From Castellaniella denitrificans (GTDB taxonomy: Bacteria; Pseudomonadota; Gammaproteobacteria; Burkholderiales; Burkholderiaceae_B), in the NCBI RefSeq assembly GCF_042653765.1, contig NZ_JBHSEZ010000028.1:496001-560000 (forward strand): a DNA stretch of 64,000 bases, read 5' to 3'. Every line of letters begins with the position of its first letter. The first letter of the stretch is position 1. The notes beneath the pieces were generated by a model, which was given only the letters and a program-made list of their open reading frames with translations, was not told where the DNA came from and ran no database searches. Below are positions 1 to 9,592 of the stretch, piece by piece. A program made the position numbers and the translations under genes.

Positions 1-105
1 TGCCGCGACCAGAAACTGCCGATCAAGGTCTTTTCGATCAACAAACCGGGAGCCCTCCGGCGCGTCGTCTGCGGCGAGGACGAAGGCACCCTGGTTCAGG
101 TATAG
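1..105 (+). CDS. pyrH: UMP kinase, 3' end only
   Basis: The window opens inside a gene read in frame 1; 34 codons remain before the TAG at 103-105. The tail contains KLPIKVF and NKPGALRRVV and ends EGTLVQV, the closing strand and helix of bacterial UMP kinase (UMP + ATP to UDP, hexameric, cytosolic). Its place directly before frr is the normal bacterial order. The start and catalytic part lie outside the window. The next gene starts only 8 bases on, so the two are probably co-transcribed. Confidence 0.9.
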   Translation, partial: CRDQKLPIKVFSINKPGALRRVVCGEDEGTLVQV

Positions 106-113
106 GAATCCTC

Positions 114-674
114 ATGAGCCTTTCCGACATTCGCCGCTCGGCCGACGAGCGCATGGGCAAATCCATCGAAGCCCTGAAAGCCAGCCTGGCCAAGATCCGC
201 ACGGGCCGCGCCCACGCCGGCATCCTGGATCACGTGCACGTCGAATACTACGGCTCCCCCGTGCCGGTGGGCCAGGTCGCCAACGTGACCGTGATCGACG
301 CCCGCACCCTCAGCGTGCAGGTCTGGGAAAAGACGATGGCGGGTCCGGTCGAGAAGGCCATCCGCGAATCCGACCTGGGGCTGAACCCCATCGCCATGGG
401 CGACAACATCCGCGTGCCGATGCCGGCCCTGACGGAAGAGCGCCGCCGCGACCTGACCAAGGTCGTGCGGGGCGAGGGCGAGGACGCCAAGGTCGCGGTG
501 CGCAATCTGCGCCGCGAGGCCAACGAGACCCTGAAGAAGCTGCTCAAGGACAAGGAAATCTCGGAAGACGAGGACCGCCGCGGCCAGGACGAAGTGCAAA
601 AGCTCACCGACCGCTACGTGGCCGAAATCGACAAGCTCGTCACCCAGAAAGAAGCCGAGATCATGACGGTCTAG
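114..674 (+). CDS. frr: Ribosome recycling factor
   Basis: A 186-residue protein, the family's normal length (about 185). It splits post-termination ribosomes into subunits together with EF-G. The sequence runs through the typical two-domain pattern: a long helical arm rich in charged residues at both ends (KIRTGRAHAGILD near residue 28; NETLKKLLKDKEISEDE in the last third) around a small beta domain. The ATG at 114 is preceded by AGGAA at 104-108, inside the pyrH stop region, so translation follows closely on pyrH. Nothing unusual. Confidence 0.97.
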   Translation: MSLSDIRRSADERMGKSIEALKASLAKIRTGRAHAGILDHVHVEYYGSPVPVGQVANVTVIDARTLSVQVWEKTMAGPVEKAIRESDLGLNPIAMGDNIRVPMPALTEERRRDLTKVVRGEGEDAKVAVRNLRREANETLKKLLKDKEISEDEDRRGQDEVQKLTDRYVAEIDKLVTQKEAEIMTV

Positions 675-700
675 CCGCCAGCCGCGCGACGCTCCGGCGT

Positions 701-1483
701 ATGACCGACACGCTTTCTTCCACGCTGGCCATTCCCGAGACCGGGGACGTGCCCCGGCATGTCGCCATCATCATGGATGGCAATGGCCGCTGGGCGACCC
801 GGCGGATGCTGCCCCGCACCGCGGGGCACGTGCGCGGCGTCCAGGCCGTGCGCCGCATCGTCGAGGCCTGCGGCCATCGGGGCGTGCGCTACCTGACGCT
901 GTTCGCCTTCAGCTCCGAGAACTGGCGCCGGCCGGCCCAGGAAGTCTCCCTGCTGATGCGCCTGTTCGTGCGCACCCTGGAAAAAGAAGTCGACCGCCTG
1001 GAAGCCCAGGGCGTGCGCCTGCGCGTGGTGGGCGACCTGTCGGCCTTCGACCCGCACCTGCGCGGCCTGATCGAGGCCGCCGAGCGGCGCACCGCCGGGC
1101 AGTCGGCCCTGACGCTGACCATCGCCGCCAACTACGGCGGCCGCTGGGACATCCTGCAGGCCGCCAGGGCCCTGCTGGCCGACCGGCCTGATCTCGCCGC
1201 CCACCCCGAGGCCCTGGACGAGGCCGCCCTGACGCCCTGGCTGGCCATGGCCTACGCGCCCGAGCCCGACCTGTTCATCCGCACCGGCGGGGAGCAGCGC
1301 ATTTCCAATTTCATGATCTGGCAGCTGGCCTATACTGAACTGTATTTCACCGACTGCTGGTGGCCGGACTTCGACGCCGCGCAGCTCGACCAGGCCTTCG
1401 AGTGGTACCGGGGCCGCGAACGGCGCTTCGGCCGCACCAGCGCCCAGCTGCGTGACGCCTTGAATAGTGCAAACAGGCCCTGA
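701..1483 (+). CDS. uppS: Isoprenyl (undecaprenyl) diphosphate synthase
   Basis: A cis-prenyltransferase of 260 residues that extends farnesyl-PP with isopentenyl-PP to the undecaprenyl carrier used for peptidoglycan and O-antigen. The signature IIMDGNGRWA lies at residues 23-32 with the Mg-binding Asp26. NYGGRWDI in the middle and RTGGEQRISNFMIWQLAY near the end are the other family blocks. The start has no strong ribosome-binding site. It is followed 12 bases later by cdsA, so this is an envelope operon. Confidence 0.95.
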   Translation: MTDTLSSTLAIPETGDVPRHVAIIMDGNGRWATRRMLPRTAGHVRGVQAVRRIVEACGHRGVRYLTLFAFSSENWRRPAQEVSLLMRLFVRTLEKEVDRLEAQGVRLRVVGDLSAFDPHLRGLIEAAERRTAGQSALTLTIAANYGGRWDILQAARALLADRPDLAAHPEALDEAALTPWLAMAYAPEPDLFIRTGGEQRISNFMIWQLAYTELYFTDCWWPDFDAAQLDQAFEWYRGRERRFGRTSAQLRDALNSANRP

Positions 1484-1495
1484 CAGGAATCCTTC

Positions 1496-2338
1496 ATGCT
1501 GCGCCAGCGCATCCTCACCGCCATCGTCCTGCTGCTGATCGTGGGGGCCGCCGTGACCGCCCCCACGCCCTGGCCGATGCTGGCCCTGCTGGGCCTGATG
1601 ACCGGCTGCGCGCTGTGGGAATGGCTGAGGCTGGTGCAGGATGGCGCCGCCGCGCGCTGGGGCGGAGCGATCCTGGCGGTCCTGGCGCTGGTGCCGATGT
1701 CGCGCCTGCTGGCCGACGGCCAGCCGGCCCTGGAAACCGCCTTCGGATCCTTCCTGCTGCCGCTGGCGGTGCTGTTCTGGCTGACCGTCGCCCCCGCCGC
1801 GGTGGCGCGCGCCCGGGTGCCGGCCGCCTGCCGGCCCGGCGTGCTGGCCCTGGCCGGGTTCCTGGTCCTGGCCGCGACCTGGTACGCGCTGGCCTGGGTC
1901 TTCCTGCGCCACGGCGCGGCGGCGCTGATCAGCCTGTGGGCGCTGATCTGGGCCGCCGACATCGCCGCCTATTTCACCGGCCGCAGCCTGGGGCGCCACA
2001 AGCTCGCGCCGCGCGTCAGCCCCGGCAAGACGCTCGAAGGCGCGGCCGGCGGTATCCTGGCGGCCACCGCGTGGCTGGTCGCCACGGCCCTGTGGTGGCC
2101 GGACAGCTTCGGGGCGCTGCTGCTGGCGCGCATCGGCTGGGCGGGCCTGGTCCTGGCCGGCGTGGCACTGGCGGCCTGGTCCATCGTCGGCGACCTGTTC
2201 GAGTCGCTGCTCAAGCGCCGCGCCGGGGTCAAGGATTCCAGCCAGCTGCTGCCGGGCCACGGCGGCGTGTACGACCGCATCGACGCGGTGCTGCCGGTGG
2301 CGCCGGCCGCCGCGCTGCTGCTGATGGCCGGGTTCTGA
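1496..2338 (+). CDS. cdsA: Phosphatidate cytidylyltransferase (CDP-diacylglycerol synthase)
   Basis: A 280-residue polytopic inner-membrane enzyme making CDP-diacylglycerol from phosphatidate and CTP. The hydrophobic segments alternate with short loops across the whole length. The family signature is complete: GRHKLAPRVSPGKTLEG in the middle and GDLFESLLKRRAGVKDSS followed by LLPGHGGVYDRIDA near the C-terminus, which carries the metal-binding acidic residues. AGGAA 7 bases before the ATG supports the start. Confidence 0.95.
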   Translation: MLRQRILTAIVLLLIVGAAVTAPTPWPMLALLGLMTGCALWEWLRLVQDGAAARWGGAILAVLALVPMSRLLADGQPALETAFGSFLLPLAVLFWLTVAPAAVARARVPAACRPGVLALAGFLVLAATWYALAWVFLRHGAAALISLWALIWAADIAAYFTGRSLGRHKLAPRVSPGKTLEGAAGGILAATAWLVATALWWPDSFGALLLARIGWAGLVLAGVALAAWSIVGDLFESLLKRRAGVKDSSQLLPGHGGVYDRIDAVLPVAPAAALLLMAGF

Positions 2339-2381
2339 TCCGGCCCTCCTTCATTCCTCCGCATCCACGGGTTCCGACACC

Positions 2382-3578
2382 ATGTCCGTCCAGCAACGCC
2401 TCTGCATCCTCGGCTCGACCGGCTCCATCGGCGTGAGCACGCTGGACGTGGTGGCGCGCCATCCGGACCGGTTCTCCGTCCACGCCCTGAGCGCGCACAG
2501 CCGGATCGAGTCGCTGGCGGAACAGGCGGCGCGGCACGCGGCGCGTGTGGTGATCGTCCCCGACGACGCCGCGCGGGCGCGTTTCGTGGCCGCCTGGCCG
2601 GCCGGCCGGCCCCTGCCGGAAATCCGCCAGGGCGCCCAGGCCCTGGCCGACACCGCGGCCGACCCCGAGGTCACCGCCGTCATGGCCGCCATCGTGGGCG
2701 CCGCCGGGCTGCCCGGCGCGCTGGCGGCGGCGCGGGCCGGCAAGCGGGTCCTGCTGGCCAACAAGGAAGCGCTGGTGGCGGCGGGCAGCCTGTTCATGCG
2801 GGCCGTGCGTGAATCCGGCGCCGAGCTGCTGCCCATCGACAGCGAGCACAACGCCATCTTCCAATGCCTGCCCCAGTCGGCCGACCGGGCGCGCGCGCCG
2901 GCCAGCCCGGCCGAGGGCGTGCGCCGCCTGCTGCTCACGGCCTCCGGCGGGCCGTTCCGCCGCACCGCGCTGGACCAGCTGGACGCGGTCACCCCGGACC
3001 AGGCCTGCGCGCATCCCAACTGGCGCATGGGCCGCAAGATCTCCGTGGATTCGGCCACCATGCTGAACAAGGGGCTGGAAGTCATCGAGGCCCACTGGCT
3101 GTTCTCCATGCCGATGGAGCGCATCCAGGTCGTGGTCCACCCCCAGAGCGTGGTGCATTCCATGGTCGAATACCTGGACGGCTCCATCCTGGCCCAACTG
3201 GGCCAGCCCGACATGCGCACGCCCATCGCCTACGGCCTGGGCTATCCGGAACGCATCGACGGCGGCGTCGGCCTGCTGGAACTCGCCCGCCTGGGGCGCC
3301 TGGATTTCGAAACCCCGGACCTGGCGCGTTTCCCCTGCCTGCGGCTGTCCTTCGACGCGCTGGGCCAGGGGCAGGGCGCCTGCATCGCGCTCAACGCGGC
3401 CAACGAGGTCGCGGTGGACGGCTTCCTGCGCGGGCGCATCCGCTACACCCAGATCCCTTCCATCATCGAGCATTGCCTGGACGATTCCGTGGCGCACGGG
3501 ACGCGGACCCCGTCCTCCCTGGCCGAGATCCTCGACCTGGACGCGCGCACCCGGCGCGTCGCGGCCGGCTTCTTCTAG
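2382..3578 (+). CDS. dxr: 1-deoxy-D-xylulose 5-phosphate reductoisomerase
   Basis: A 398-residue NADPH-dependent enzyme that makes 2-C-methyl-D-erythritol 4-phosphate, the committed step of the non-mevalonate isoprenoid pathway. The nucleotide-binding loop LGSTGSIG is at residues 10-17. LPIDSEHNAIFQ, with the metal-binding acidic residues, and MGRKISVDSATMLNKGLE, with the substrate-binding Ser/Lys residues, follow in the expected order. Length is normal. It supplies isopentenyl-PP for uppS in the same operon. Confidence 0.97.
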   Translation: MSVQQRLCILGSTGSIGVSTLDVVARHPDRFSVHALSAHSRIESLAEQAARHAARVVIVPDDAARARFVAAWPAGRPLPEIRQGAQALADTAADPEVTAVMAAIVGAAGLPGALAAARAGKRVLLANKEALVAAGSLFMRAVRESGAELLPIDSEHNAIFQCLPQSADRARAPASPAEGVRRLLLTASGGPFRRTALDQLDAVTPDQACAHPNWRMGRKISVDSATMLNKGLEVIEAHWLFSMPMERIQVVVHPQSVVHSMVEYLDGSILAQLGQPDMRTPIAYGLGYPERIDGGVGLLELARLGRLDFETPDLARFPCLRLSFDALGQGQGACIALNAANEVAVDGFLRGRIRYTQIPSIIEHCLDDSVAHGTRTPSSLAEILDLDARTRRVAAGFF

Positions 3579-3599
3579 CCTCCCATTCCTGTTTTCCCC

Positions 3600-4937
3600 A
3601 TGCTGTTGACCCTGTTCGCCTTCATCCTTGCCCTGGGCCTGCTCGTGACCTTCCACGAGCTGGGCCATTACTGGGTGGCGCGGCGCGCGGGCGTGCCGAT
3701 CGTGCGCTTCTCGGTCGGATTCGGCCCGGTGCTGCTGCGCCGCCGCGACCGGCATGGGACCGAATGGGCGCTGTCGGCCATCCCGTTGGGCGGCTACGTG
3801 AAGATGCTCGACGAGGCCCCGCCCGGCGCGGACGAGGCCACGCGCCGCGCCGTGTTCAACGCCCAGCCGCTGATCCGGCGCGTGGCGGTGGTGGCGGCGG
3901 GCCCCGCCGCCAATCTGGTGCTGGCCGCCCTGATCTACGCCTTCCTGGGCCTGTGGGGCGCGCAGGAGCCGGCCGCCGTGCTGGCGGCGCCGCCGGCCGG
4001 CACGCCGGCCGCCCTGTCCGGCGTGCGCGACGGCGATACGCTCACGGCCGTGGCCGGGGAGCCTGTGGCGTCCTGGACCCAGGCCCGGTGGCGGCTGGCC
4101 GAACCCCTGTCCCTGGGCGGCGCCGTACCCTTGACGCTGCGGTCCGCCGACGGCGCGGTGCGTACGGAAACGCTGCGGCTCGCCCCCCAGGCCGTGACGC
4201 CGGACGGCCCCGATCCCCTCCAGGCCGCCGGGCTGGCGCTGCGGGCGCCGGTCCCGGTGGCGGGCGAGCTCGTTCCGGGCGGCGCCGCCGAACAGGCGGG
4301 CCTGCTTCCCGGCGACCGGATCCTGTCGGCCGGCGATCTGGAGCATCCGTCCGTCGAGGCCTTCGTCCAGGCCGTCCAGGCGCACGCCGGCCGGCCGCTG
4401 TCCCTGGTCGTGCTGCGCCAGGGCGCACGCGTCTCGCTGTCCGTCACGCCCCGGCCCGAGGCCGGGGAGGGCGGCCGCACGGTCGGCCGCATCGGCGCCC
4501 TGATCCAGGCCGAGTTCCCCCAGGTGCTGGTGCGTCTGGGGCCCCTGGACAGCCTGTGGCAGGGCGCGCGGCGCACGGCCGACATGAGCCTGTTCACGCT
4601 GCGCATGATGGGCCGCATGGTCGTGGGCGACGTGTCCTGGAAGAACGTCACCGGACCGGTCACGATCGCCGAATATGCCGGCCGCACCGCCCGGATCGGC
4701 CTGGAGTCCTATCTGGGCTTCCTGGCGCTCATCAGCATCAGCATCGGCGTGCTGAACCTGCTGCCCATTCCGATGCTGGACGGCGGCCATCTGCTGTTCT
4801 ATCTGATCGAGGCGCTGCGCGGCGGCCGGCCGCTGTCCGAGCGGGCGCGCGACCTGGGCCAGAGGCTGGGCCTGGGGGTCGTGCTGGGCCTCATGGTTCT
4901 GGCCTTGTTCAACGATTTTTCGCGGCTTTTCAGTTGA
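3600..4937 (+). CDS. rseP: Site-2 protease, sigma-E pathway (RseP)
   Basis: An inner-membrane zinc metalloprotease of 445 residues that cleaves the anti-sigma factor RseA within the membrane. HELGH at residues 19-23 in the first membrane helix is the zinc site, and NLLPIPMLDGG (LDGG at 393-396) carries the third ligand. Between them lie two tandem PDZ-like modules (about 105-200 and 210-300). It is placed between dxr and bamA as in many Proteobacteria, linking envelope-stress signalling to outer-membrane assembly. Confidence 0.96.
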   Translation: MLLTLFAFILALGLLVTFHELGHYWVARRAGVPIVRFSVGFGPVLLRRRDRHGTEWALSAIPLGGYVKMLDEAPPGADEATRRAVFNAQPLIRRVAVVAAGPAANLVLAALIYAFLGLWGAQEPAAVLAAPPAGTPAALSGVRDGDTLTAVAGEPVASWTQARWRLAEPLSLGGAVPLTLRSADGAVRTETLRLAPQAVTPDGPDPLQAAGLALRAPVPVAGELVPGGAAEQAGLLPGDRILSAGDLEHPSVEAFVQAVQAHAGRPLSLVVLRQGARVSLSVTPRPEAGEGGRTVGRIGALIQAEFPQVLVRLGPLDSLWQGARRTADMSLFTLRMMGRMVVGDVSWKNVTGPVTIAEYAGRTARIGLESYLGFLALISISIGVLNLLPIPMLDGGHLLFYLIEALRGGRPLSERARDLGQRLGLGVVLGLMVLALFNDFSRLFS

Positions 4938-5004
4938 TGAGGTTGTGACTTACAATCGCGCATCGCTCAAGCATGTTCCTCCACGGCCAAATAGGATTGC
5001 CAGG

Positions 5005-7368
5005 ATGTCGTCTCCCCGGAATTTTCGTCTGATCAAGCGCGCCATTCCCCTGGTGCTGGCGGCCCTGCTGGCGCCCGCCGTCGCGGCGGCCTTCACGCCC
5101 TTCGTGGTCAAGGACATCCAGGTCAAGGGGATCGAACGCGTCGATCCGGGTACGATCTTCACCTATCTGCCCGTCAAAGTCGGCCAGACCTTCACCCAGG
5201 AAGAAGCCTCGGCCGCCATCCAGAAGCTCTACGGCACCGGTTTCTTCAACGACGTCAAGATCGATGCGCAGGGCAACGTGCTGGTGGTCACCGTCGAAGA
5301 ACGGCCCACGATCGCCTCGATCACTTTCAACGGCATGCGCGAATTCGACGCCAAGGCCCTGACGAAATCCCTGGCGCAGGTCGGCTTCGGCCAGGGCCGG
5401 ATCTTCGACCAGGCCATGCTCGACCGCGCGGTCTTCGAACTCAAGCAGCAGTATCTGTCCAAGGGCAAGTACGGCGTCCAGATCAATCCCGTGATCACGC
5501 CGCTGGAACGCAACCGGGTCGGGGTCAGCTTCGACATCTTCGAAGGCGACGTCGCCACCATCGACAAGATCGAATTCATCGGCAACGAGGCCTTCTCCGC
5601 CAGCACCCTCGAAGACCAGATGGAGCTGACCACCGGCGGCTTCATGACCTGGTACACGGGTACCAACAAGTATTCGCGCGAAAAGCTCGAGGGCGACGTG
5701 GAGCGCATCCGCTCGTACTACCTGGATCGCGGCTACCTGGAATTCTCCATGGAACCGCCCCAGGTGTCGATCTCGCCCGACCGCAAGGCCATCTACATCA
5801 CCATGACCCTGCACGAGGGCGAGCCCTACAAGCTGGGCGAGGTCGGCCTGGCCGGCGACCTGCTCGGCCTGGACGACAAGCTCCAGCCGCTGGTCACGGT
5901 CAAGGAAGGCGAGACCTTCTCGGCGGAAAAGACCAACGCCGTGGCGAAGTCCATCACGGACTACCTCGGTTCGCTGGGCTACGCCTTCGCCAACGTCAAT
6001 CCCAGCCCGGTGCTGGACCGCGAGAACCACGTCGCCAAGCTGACCTTCTACGTCGATCCGGGCCGCCGCGTCTACGTGCGCCGCATCAACGTGGGCGGCA
6101 ACACCCGCACCCGCGACGAGGTCGTGCGCCGCGAAATGCGCCAGCAGGAAGCCGCCTGGTACGACTCCTCCAACATCAAGACCTCCAAGGAACGCATCGA
6201 CCGGCTGGGCTACTTCACCGACGTGGACGTCAAGACCGATCCGGTGCCGGGCTCGCCCGACCAGGTGGACGTCAACGTCGACGTCAAGGAAAAGCCCACC
6301 GGCATGATCAGCCTGGGCGTGGGCTACGGCTCGACCGACAAGCTGATGCTGTCGGCCGGCATCAGCCAGGACAACGTCTTCGGCAGCGGCAATTCCCTGT
6401 CCCTGAACGTCAACACCAGCAAGACCAACCGCGCGGCGGTGATCTCGCACACCAACCCCTACTGGACCCAGGACGGCATCAGCAAGACCACGTCCCTGTA
6501 CTACCGCCGCACCACGCCCTATGACGTGTCCGACAGCGGCTCCACCGGCTGGTACACGGTGGAATCCATGGGCCTGGGCCTGAACTTCGGCGTGCCGATC
6601 TCGGAAGTGGACCGCATCTTCGCCGGCCTGACCTTCGAGCGCAACGCCCTGAAGGACATCCGCCGCGACGGCACCAATCCGGCGCCCCTGGCCTACCAGA
6701 ACTTCGTCGACGACTACGGCGACACCACCAACGCCGCCATCTTCAGCCTGGGCTGGGCCAAGGACACCCGCGACAGCGCCCTGGCGCCCCATCGCGGCAG
6801 CTACACCCGCGTGTCCGCCGACGTGTCCACCCTGGACCTGCGCTACTACAAGCTCAGCGGCCAGCAGCAGTACTACCTGCCCCTGGGCCGCTCCTTCACC
6901 CTGGCCCTGAACGGCCAGGTGGACTGGGCCAAGACCTACGGCAGCAGCGGCAAGGCCTTCCCGGTGATCAAGAACATGTACGCGGGCGGCATCGGCTCGG
7001 TGCGCGGCTACGAGGGCGCGTCCCTGGGGCCGCGCGACACCCTGACCGACACCTACCTGGGCGGTTCCCGGCGCATCGTCGGCAACGTGCAGCTGTACCT
7101 GCCGTTCCCCGGCGCCTCGCGCGACCGCACCCTGCGCTGGTTCATGTTCACGGACGTCGGCCAGATCGACACGACCGACGGCTCGGCCTGCGCCAATGGC
7201 CAGTACGGCCAGGTGGCCGATCCCTGCGGCTGGAAATACTCCGCCGGCCTGGGCCTGTCCTGGGAATCGCCGCTGGGTCCGCTGCAGCTGTCCTTCGGCC
7301 GCGCGCTGAACGCCAAGGAAGGCGACCAGAAGCAGGTCTTCCAGTTCCAGATCGGCACGGGTTTCTGA
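5005..7368 (+). CDS. bamA: Outer-membrane protein assembly factor BamA
   Basis: A 787-residue Omp85 protein, the core of the machine that inserts beta-barrel proteins. I take ATG 5005 because it gives a clean signal peptide (MSSPRNFRLIKRAIPLVLAA..., cut near AAA-FTPF) and has AGGATTGCCAGG just upstream; an earlier in-frame codon at 4945 would add 20 residues that spoil the signal peptide. Five POTRA repeats occupy about residues 30-430 and a 16-strand barrel the rest. The barrel ends in a C-terminal Phe (QIGTGF), as outer-membrane proteins do. VRGYEGASLGPRD is the conserved VRGF/Y lock-loop region. Confidence 0.96.
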   Translation: MSSPRNFRLIKRAIPLVLAALLAPAVAAAFTPFVVKDIQVKGIERVDPGTIFTYLPVKVGQTFTQEEASAAIQKLYGTGFFNDVKIDAQGNVLVVTVEERPTIASITFNGMREFDAKALTKSLAQVGFGQGRIFDQAMLDRAVFELKQQYLSKGKYGVQINPVITPLERNRVGVSFDIFEGDVATIDKIEFIGNEAFSASTLEDQMELTTGGFMTWYTGTNKYSREKLEGDVERIRSYYLDRGYLEFSMEPPQVSISPDRKAIYITMTLHEGEPYKLGEVGLAGDLLGLDDKLQPLVTVKEGETFSAEKTNAVAKSITDYLGSLGYAFANVNPSPVLDRENHVAKLTFYVDPGRRVYVRRINVGGNTRTRDEVVRREMRQQEAAWYDSSNIKTSKERIDRLGYFTDVDVKTDPVPGSPDQVDVNVDVKEKPTGMISLGVGYGSTDKLMLSAGISQDNVFGSGNSLSLNVNTSKTNRAAVISHTNPYWTQDGISKTTSLYYRRTTPYDVSDSGSTGWYTVESMGLGLNFGVPISEVDRIFAGLTFERNALKDIRRDGTNPAPLAYQNFVDDYGDTTNAAIFSLGWAKDTRDSALAPHRGSYTRVSADVSTLDLRYYKLSGQQQYYLPLGRSFTLALNGQVDWAKTYGSSGKAFPVIKNMYAGGIGSVRGYEGASLGPRDTLTDTYLGGSRRIVGNVQLYLPFPGASRDRTLRWFMFTDVGQIDTTDGSACANGQYGQVADPCGWKYSAGLGLSWESPLGPLQLSFGRALNAKEGDQKQVFQFQIGTGF

Positions 7369-7434
7369 TTCCCCGCGTTTGATGGCACAATAACTCCTTT
7401 TGTAGCTGCTTTGATCCTAGGTGGATTCCTCATC

Positions 7435-7986
7435 ATGTTCGTTTCAGGTCTGAATGTTTCAACGTTGGCGCAACGCGCCGTGCGTAGCCACCGGGCGCTG
7501 GCCCTGGCGGCGGCCGTGGGCCTGGGGGCGCTGTTCGTCGCGCCGTCCTATGCCCAGGGCACAAAAATCGGTTTCGTCAGCACGGAACGCATCCTGCGCG
7601 ACTCCAAGCCCGCCAAGGCGGCCCAGGCCAAGATCGAAGCCGAATTCAAGAAGCGCGACCAGGAACTGCAGCGCCTGTCCGACAGCCTGCGCTCCGAAGC
7701 GCAGAAGCTCGACAAGGACGCCCCGGTGCTGTCCGAGGCCGAACGCGTCAAGCGCCAGCGCAAGCTCCAGGATATGGATTCCGACCTGCAACGCAAGCGC
7801 CGCGAATTCCAGGAAGACTTCAACCGCCGCCGCAACGAGGAATTTTCCGCCATCGTGGAAAAGGCCGACGCCGCGATCAAGAAAATCGCCGAACAGCAGA
7901 ACTACGACCTGATCATCCAGGACGCCGTCACGGTCAGCCCGCGCGTGGACATCACCGACCAGGTCATCGGCGCCCTGGGCGGCTGA
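7435..7986 (+). CDS. skp: Periplasmic chaperone Skp/OmpH
   Basis: A 183-residue secreted protein that carries unfolded outer-membrane proteins to BamA. ATG 7435 is preferred over an upstream in-frame TTG at 7411 because AGGTGGA lies 9 bases before it. A signal peptide runs to about Ala40 (PSYA-QG). The mature part begins KIGFVSTERIL, the typical OmpH strand, and then forms a long charged coiled coil (about residues 60-150), the tentacle of the trimer. Placed between bamA and lpxD as is usual. Confidence 0.94.
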   Translation: MFVSGLNVSTLAQRAVRSHRALALAAAVGLGALFVAPSYAQGTKIGFVSTERILRDSKPAKAAQAKIEAEFKKRDQELQRLSDSLRSEAQKLDKDAPVLSEAERVKRQRKLQDMDSDLQRKRREFQEDFNRRRNEEFSAIVEKADAAIKKIAEQQNYDLIIQDAVTVSPRVDITDQVIGALGG

Positions 7987-7992
7987 TTTCCG

Positions 7993-9135
7993 ATGCCTGT
8001 GCTGCTCGCGCCCGATCGGGCACCCGCATTGTCCGAGCTGTTGCGGGCTGCCGATACGGTCGGGTTGGGATGCGGCATCACGGGCGCGCCGGAATCCGGC
8101 GCGCTGAAGATCGCGGGAATCGGCTCCCTGGGCTCGGCGGGCCGGTCCGAAATCAGCTTTCTGTCCAATCCCCGCCTGCAGTCCCAGCTGGATGACTGCG
8201 GCGCGGCCGCCGTCATCCTGCGACAGCAGGACTGGGACGCCTACAGGGCCCGCCATGCCGGCCCCCCGTCCTGGGCGGCGGTGCTGTGTCCGCAGCCCTA
8301 CCTGATGTACGCGCTGCTGGCCCAGTGGTTCGATCGCCACCGCCAGGCCGGCCTGCCCCGGGGCATCCACCCCAGCGCCGTGATCGCCGACGACGCCGTG
8401 CTGGCCGACGGCGTGCACGTCGGGCCGCTGGCGGTGATCGAATCGGGCGTCCGGCTGGCCGCGGGCGTGCGCATCGGCGCGGGCTGCGTCATCGGCGCGG
8501 GCAGTTCCATCGGGCCCGACAGCCTGCTGCATGCCCACGTCACGCTCTATCACGGCGTCCACGTCGGCGCCCGGGCGATCCTGCATTCGGGCGTGGTGCT
8601 GGGGGCCGACGGCTTCGGCTTCGCGCCCGACCCGCGCACGCCCGGCGCCTGGGCCAAGATCGCCCAGCTGGGCGGTGTGCGCATCGGCGACGACGTGGAA
8701 ATCGGCGCCAACACCACCGTCGACCGCGGCGCGGTCGAGGACACGGTGCTGGGCGACGGCGTGAAGCTCGATAACCAGATCATGATCGGCCACAACTGCC
8801 GGATCGGGGATCACACCGCGATGGCCGCCTGCGTGGGCGTGGCCGGTTCCACCATCATGGGCCGCCGCTGCGTGATCGGGGGGGCGGCCATGTTCGGCGG
8901 GCACCTGACGCTGGGCGACGACGTGCACATCTCGGGCGGCACCGCGGTCACCTCGGACATCCTCAAGGCGGGGCGCTACACCGGGGTATTCCCCGTGGCC
9001 GAACATGGCGCCTGGCAACATAATGCAGCCGTGATCGGCCAGCTCGCGCAATTGCGCAAGCGGCTGCGCGCCGCGGAACGACAAGGCGCCGCCGGAACGT
9101 CCGGCCAGCCGACGAACCACAAGCAGGACGCATAA
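7993..9135 (+). CDS. lpxD: UDP-3-O-(3-hydroxyacyl)glucosamine N-acyltransferase
   Basis: The third lipid A enzyme (380 residues), which adds a second hydroxyacyl chain from acyl-ACP. The N-terminal uridine-binding domain covers about residues 1-110. It is followed by a left-handed beta-helix of hexapeptide repeats (many [IV]G-x4 units from 130 to 330), including NTTVDRGAVEDTVLGDG and the active-site histidine segment QIMIGHNCRIGDH. A basic C-terminal helix follows. Starts 6 bases after skp. Confidence 0.96.
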   Translation: MPVLLAPDRAPALSELLRAADTVGLGCGITGAPESGALKIAGIGSLGSAGRSEISFLSNPRLQSQLDDCGAAAVILRQQDWDAYRARHAGPPSWAAVLCPQPYLMYALLAQWFDRHRQAGLPRGIHPSAVIADDAVLADGVHVGPLAVIESGVRLAAGVRIGAGCVIGAGSSIGPDSLLHAHVTLYHGVHVGARAILHSGVVLGADGFGFAPDPRTPGAWAKIAQLGGVRIGDDVEIGANTTVDRGAVEDTVLGDGVKLDNQIMIGHNCRIGDHTAMAACVGVAGSTIMGRRCVIGGAAMFGGHLTLGDDVHISGGTAVTSDILKAGRYTGVFPVAEHGAWQHNAAVIGQLAQLRKRLRAAERQGAAGTSGQPTNHKQDA

Positions 9136-9139
9136 AATA

Positions 9140-9592
9140 ATGGAACTCGATATCAAAGACATCATGGAACGGCTGCCGCACCGGCAACCGATGCTGCTCG
9201 TGGACCGCGTTCTGGAAATGGACCCGGGCAAGAGCATCGTGGCCATCAAGAATGTCACCTACAACGAGCCCTTCTTCCAGGGGCATTTCGCCCATCATCC
9301 CGTGATGCCCGGCGTCCTCATCATCGAGGCCCTGGCCCAGGCGGCCGCGCTGTTCTCCTTCGCCGACGCCGGCGCGCCGAACCTGGCCAGCACCAAGATC
9401 GCCTACTACCTGGTCGGCGTGGACGGCGCGCGTTTCCGCCGCCCCGTGGTGCCCGGCGACCAGCTGCGCATGGAAGTCTCGGCCGACAAGCTCAGCCGCT
9501 CCATCTGCAAGTACACCGCCGTGGCCAAGGTGGACGACCAGATCGCCGCCGAGGCCAAGATCATGTGCGCGGTGCGTATCCTGGAGGAATGA
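9140..9592 (+). CDS. fabZ: 3-hydroxyacyl-ACP dehydratase FabZ
   Basis: A 150-residue hotdog-fold dehydratase of fatty acid elongation. His49 in the GHF motif and Glu63 in the following helix are the catalytic pair of the family. Its location inside the lipid A genes ties hydroxyacyl-ACP consumption by LpxA/LpxD to membrane fatty acid synthesis. It begins 4 bases after the lpxD stop, and its stop overlaps the first possible lpxA start. Confidence 0.97.
   Translation: MELDIKDIMERLPHRQPMLLVDRVLEMDPGKSIVAIKNVTYNEPFFQGHFAHHPVMPGVLIIEALAQAAALFSFADAGAPNLASTKIAYYLVGVDGARFRRPVVPGDQLRMEVSADKLSRSICKYTAVAKVDDQIAAEAKIMCAVRILEE

Noticed and set aside
4930..6792. A 620-codon open frame on the minus strand opposite bamA
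   Set aside because: High G+C leaves the complementary frame open. The protein is rich in Gly, Val, His and Asp with no motif, and BamA is clear on the other strand.
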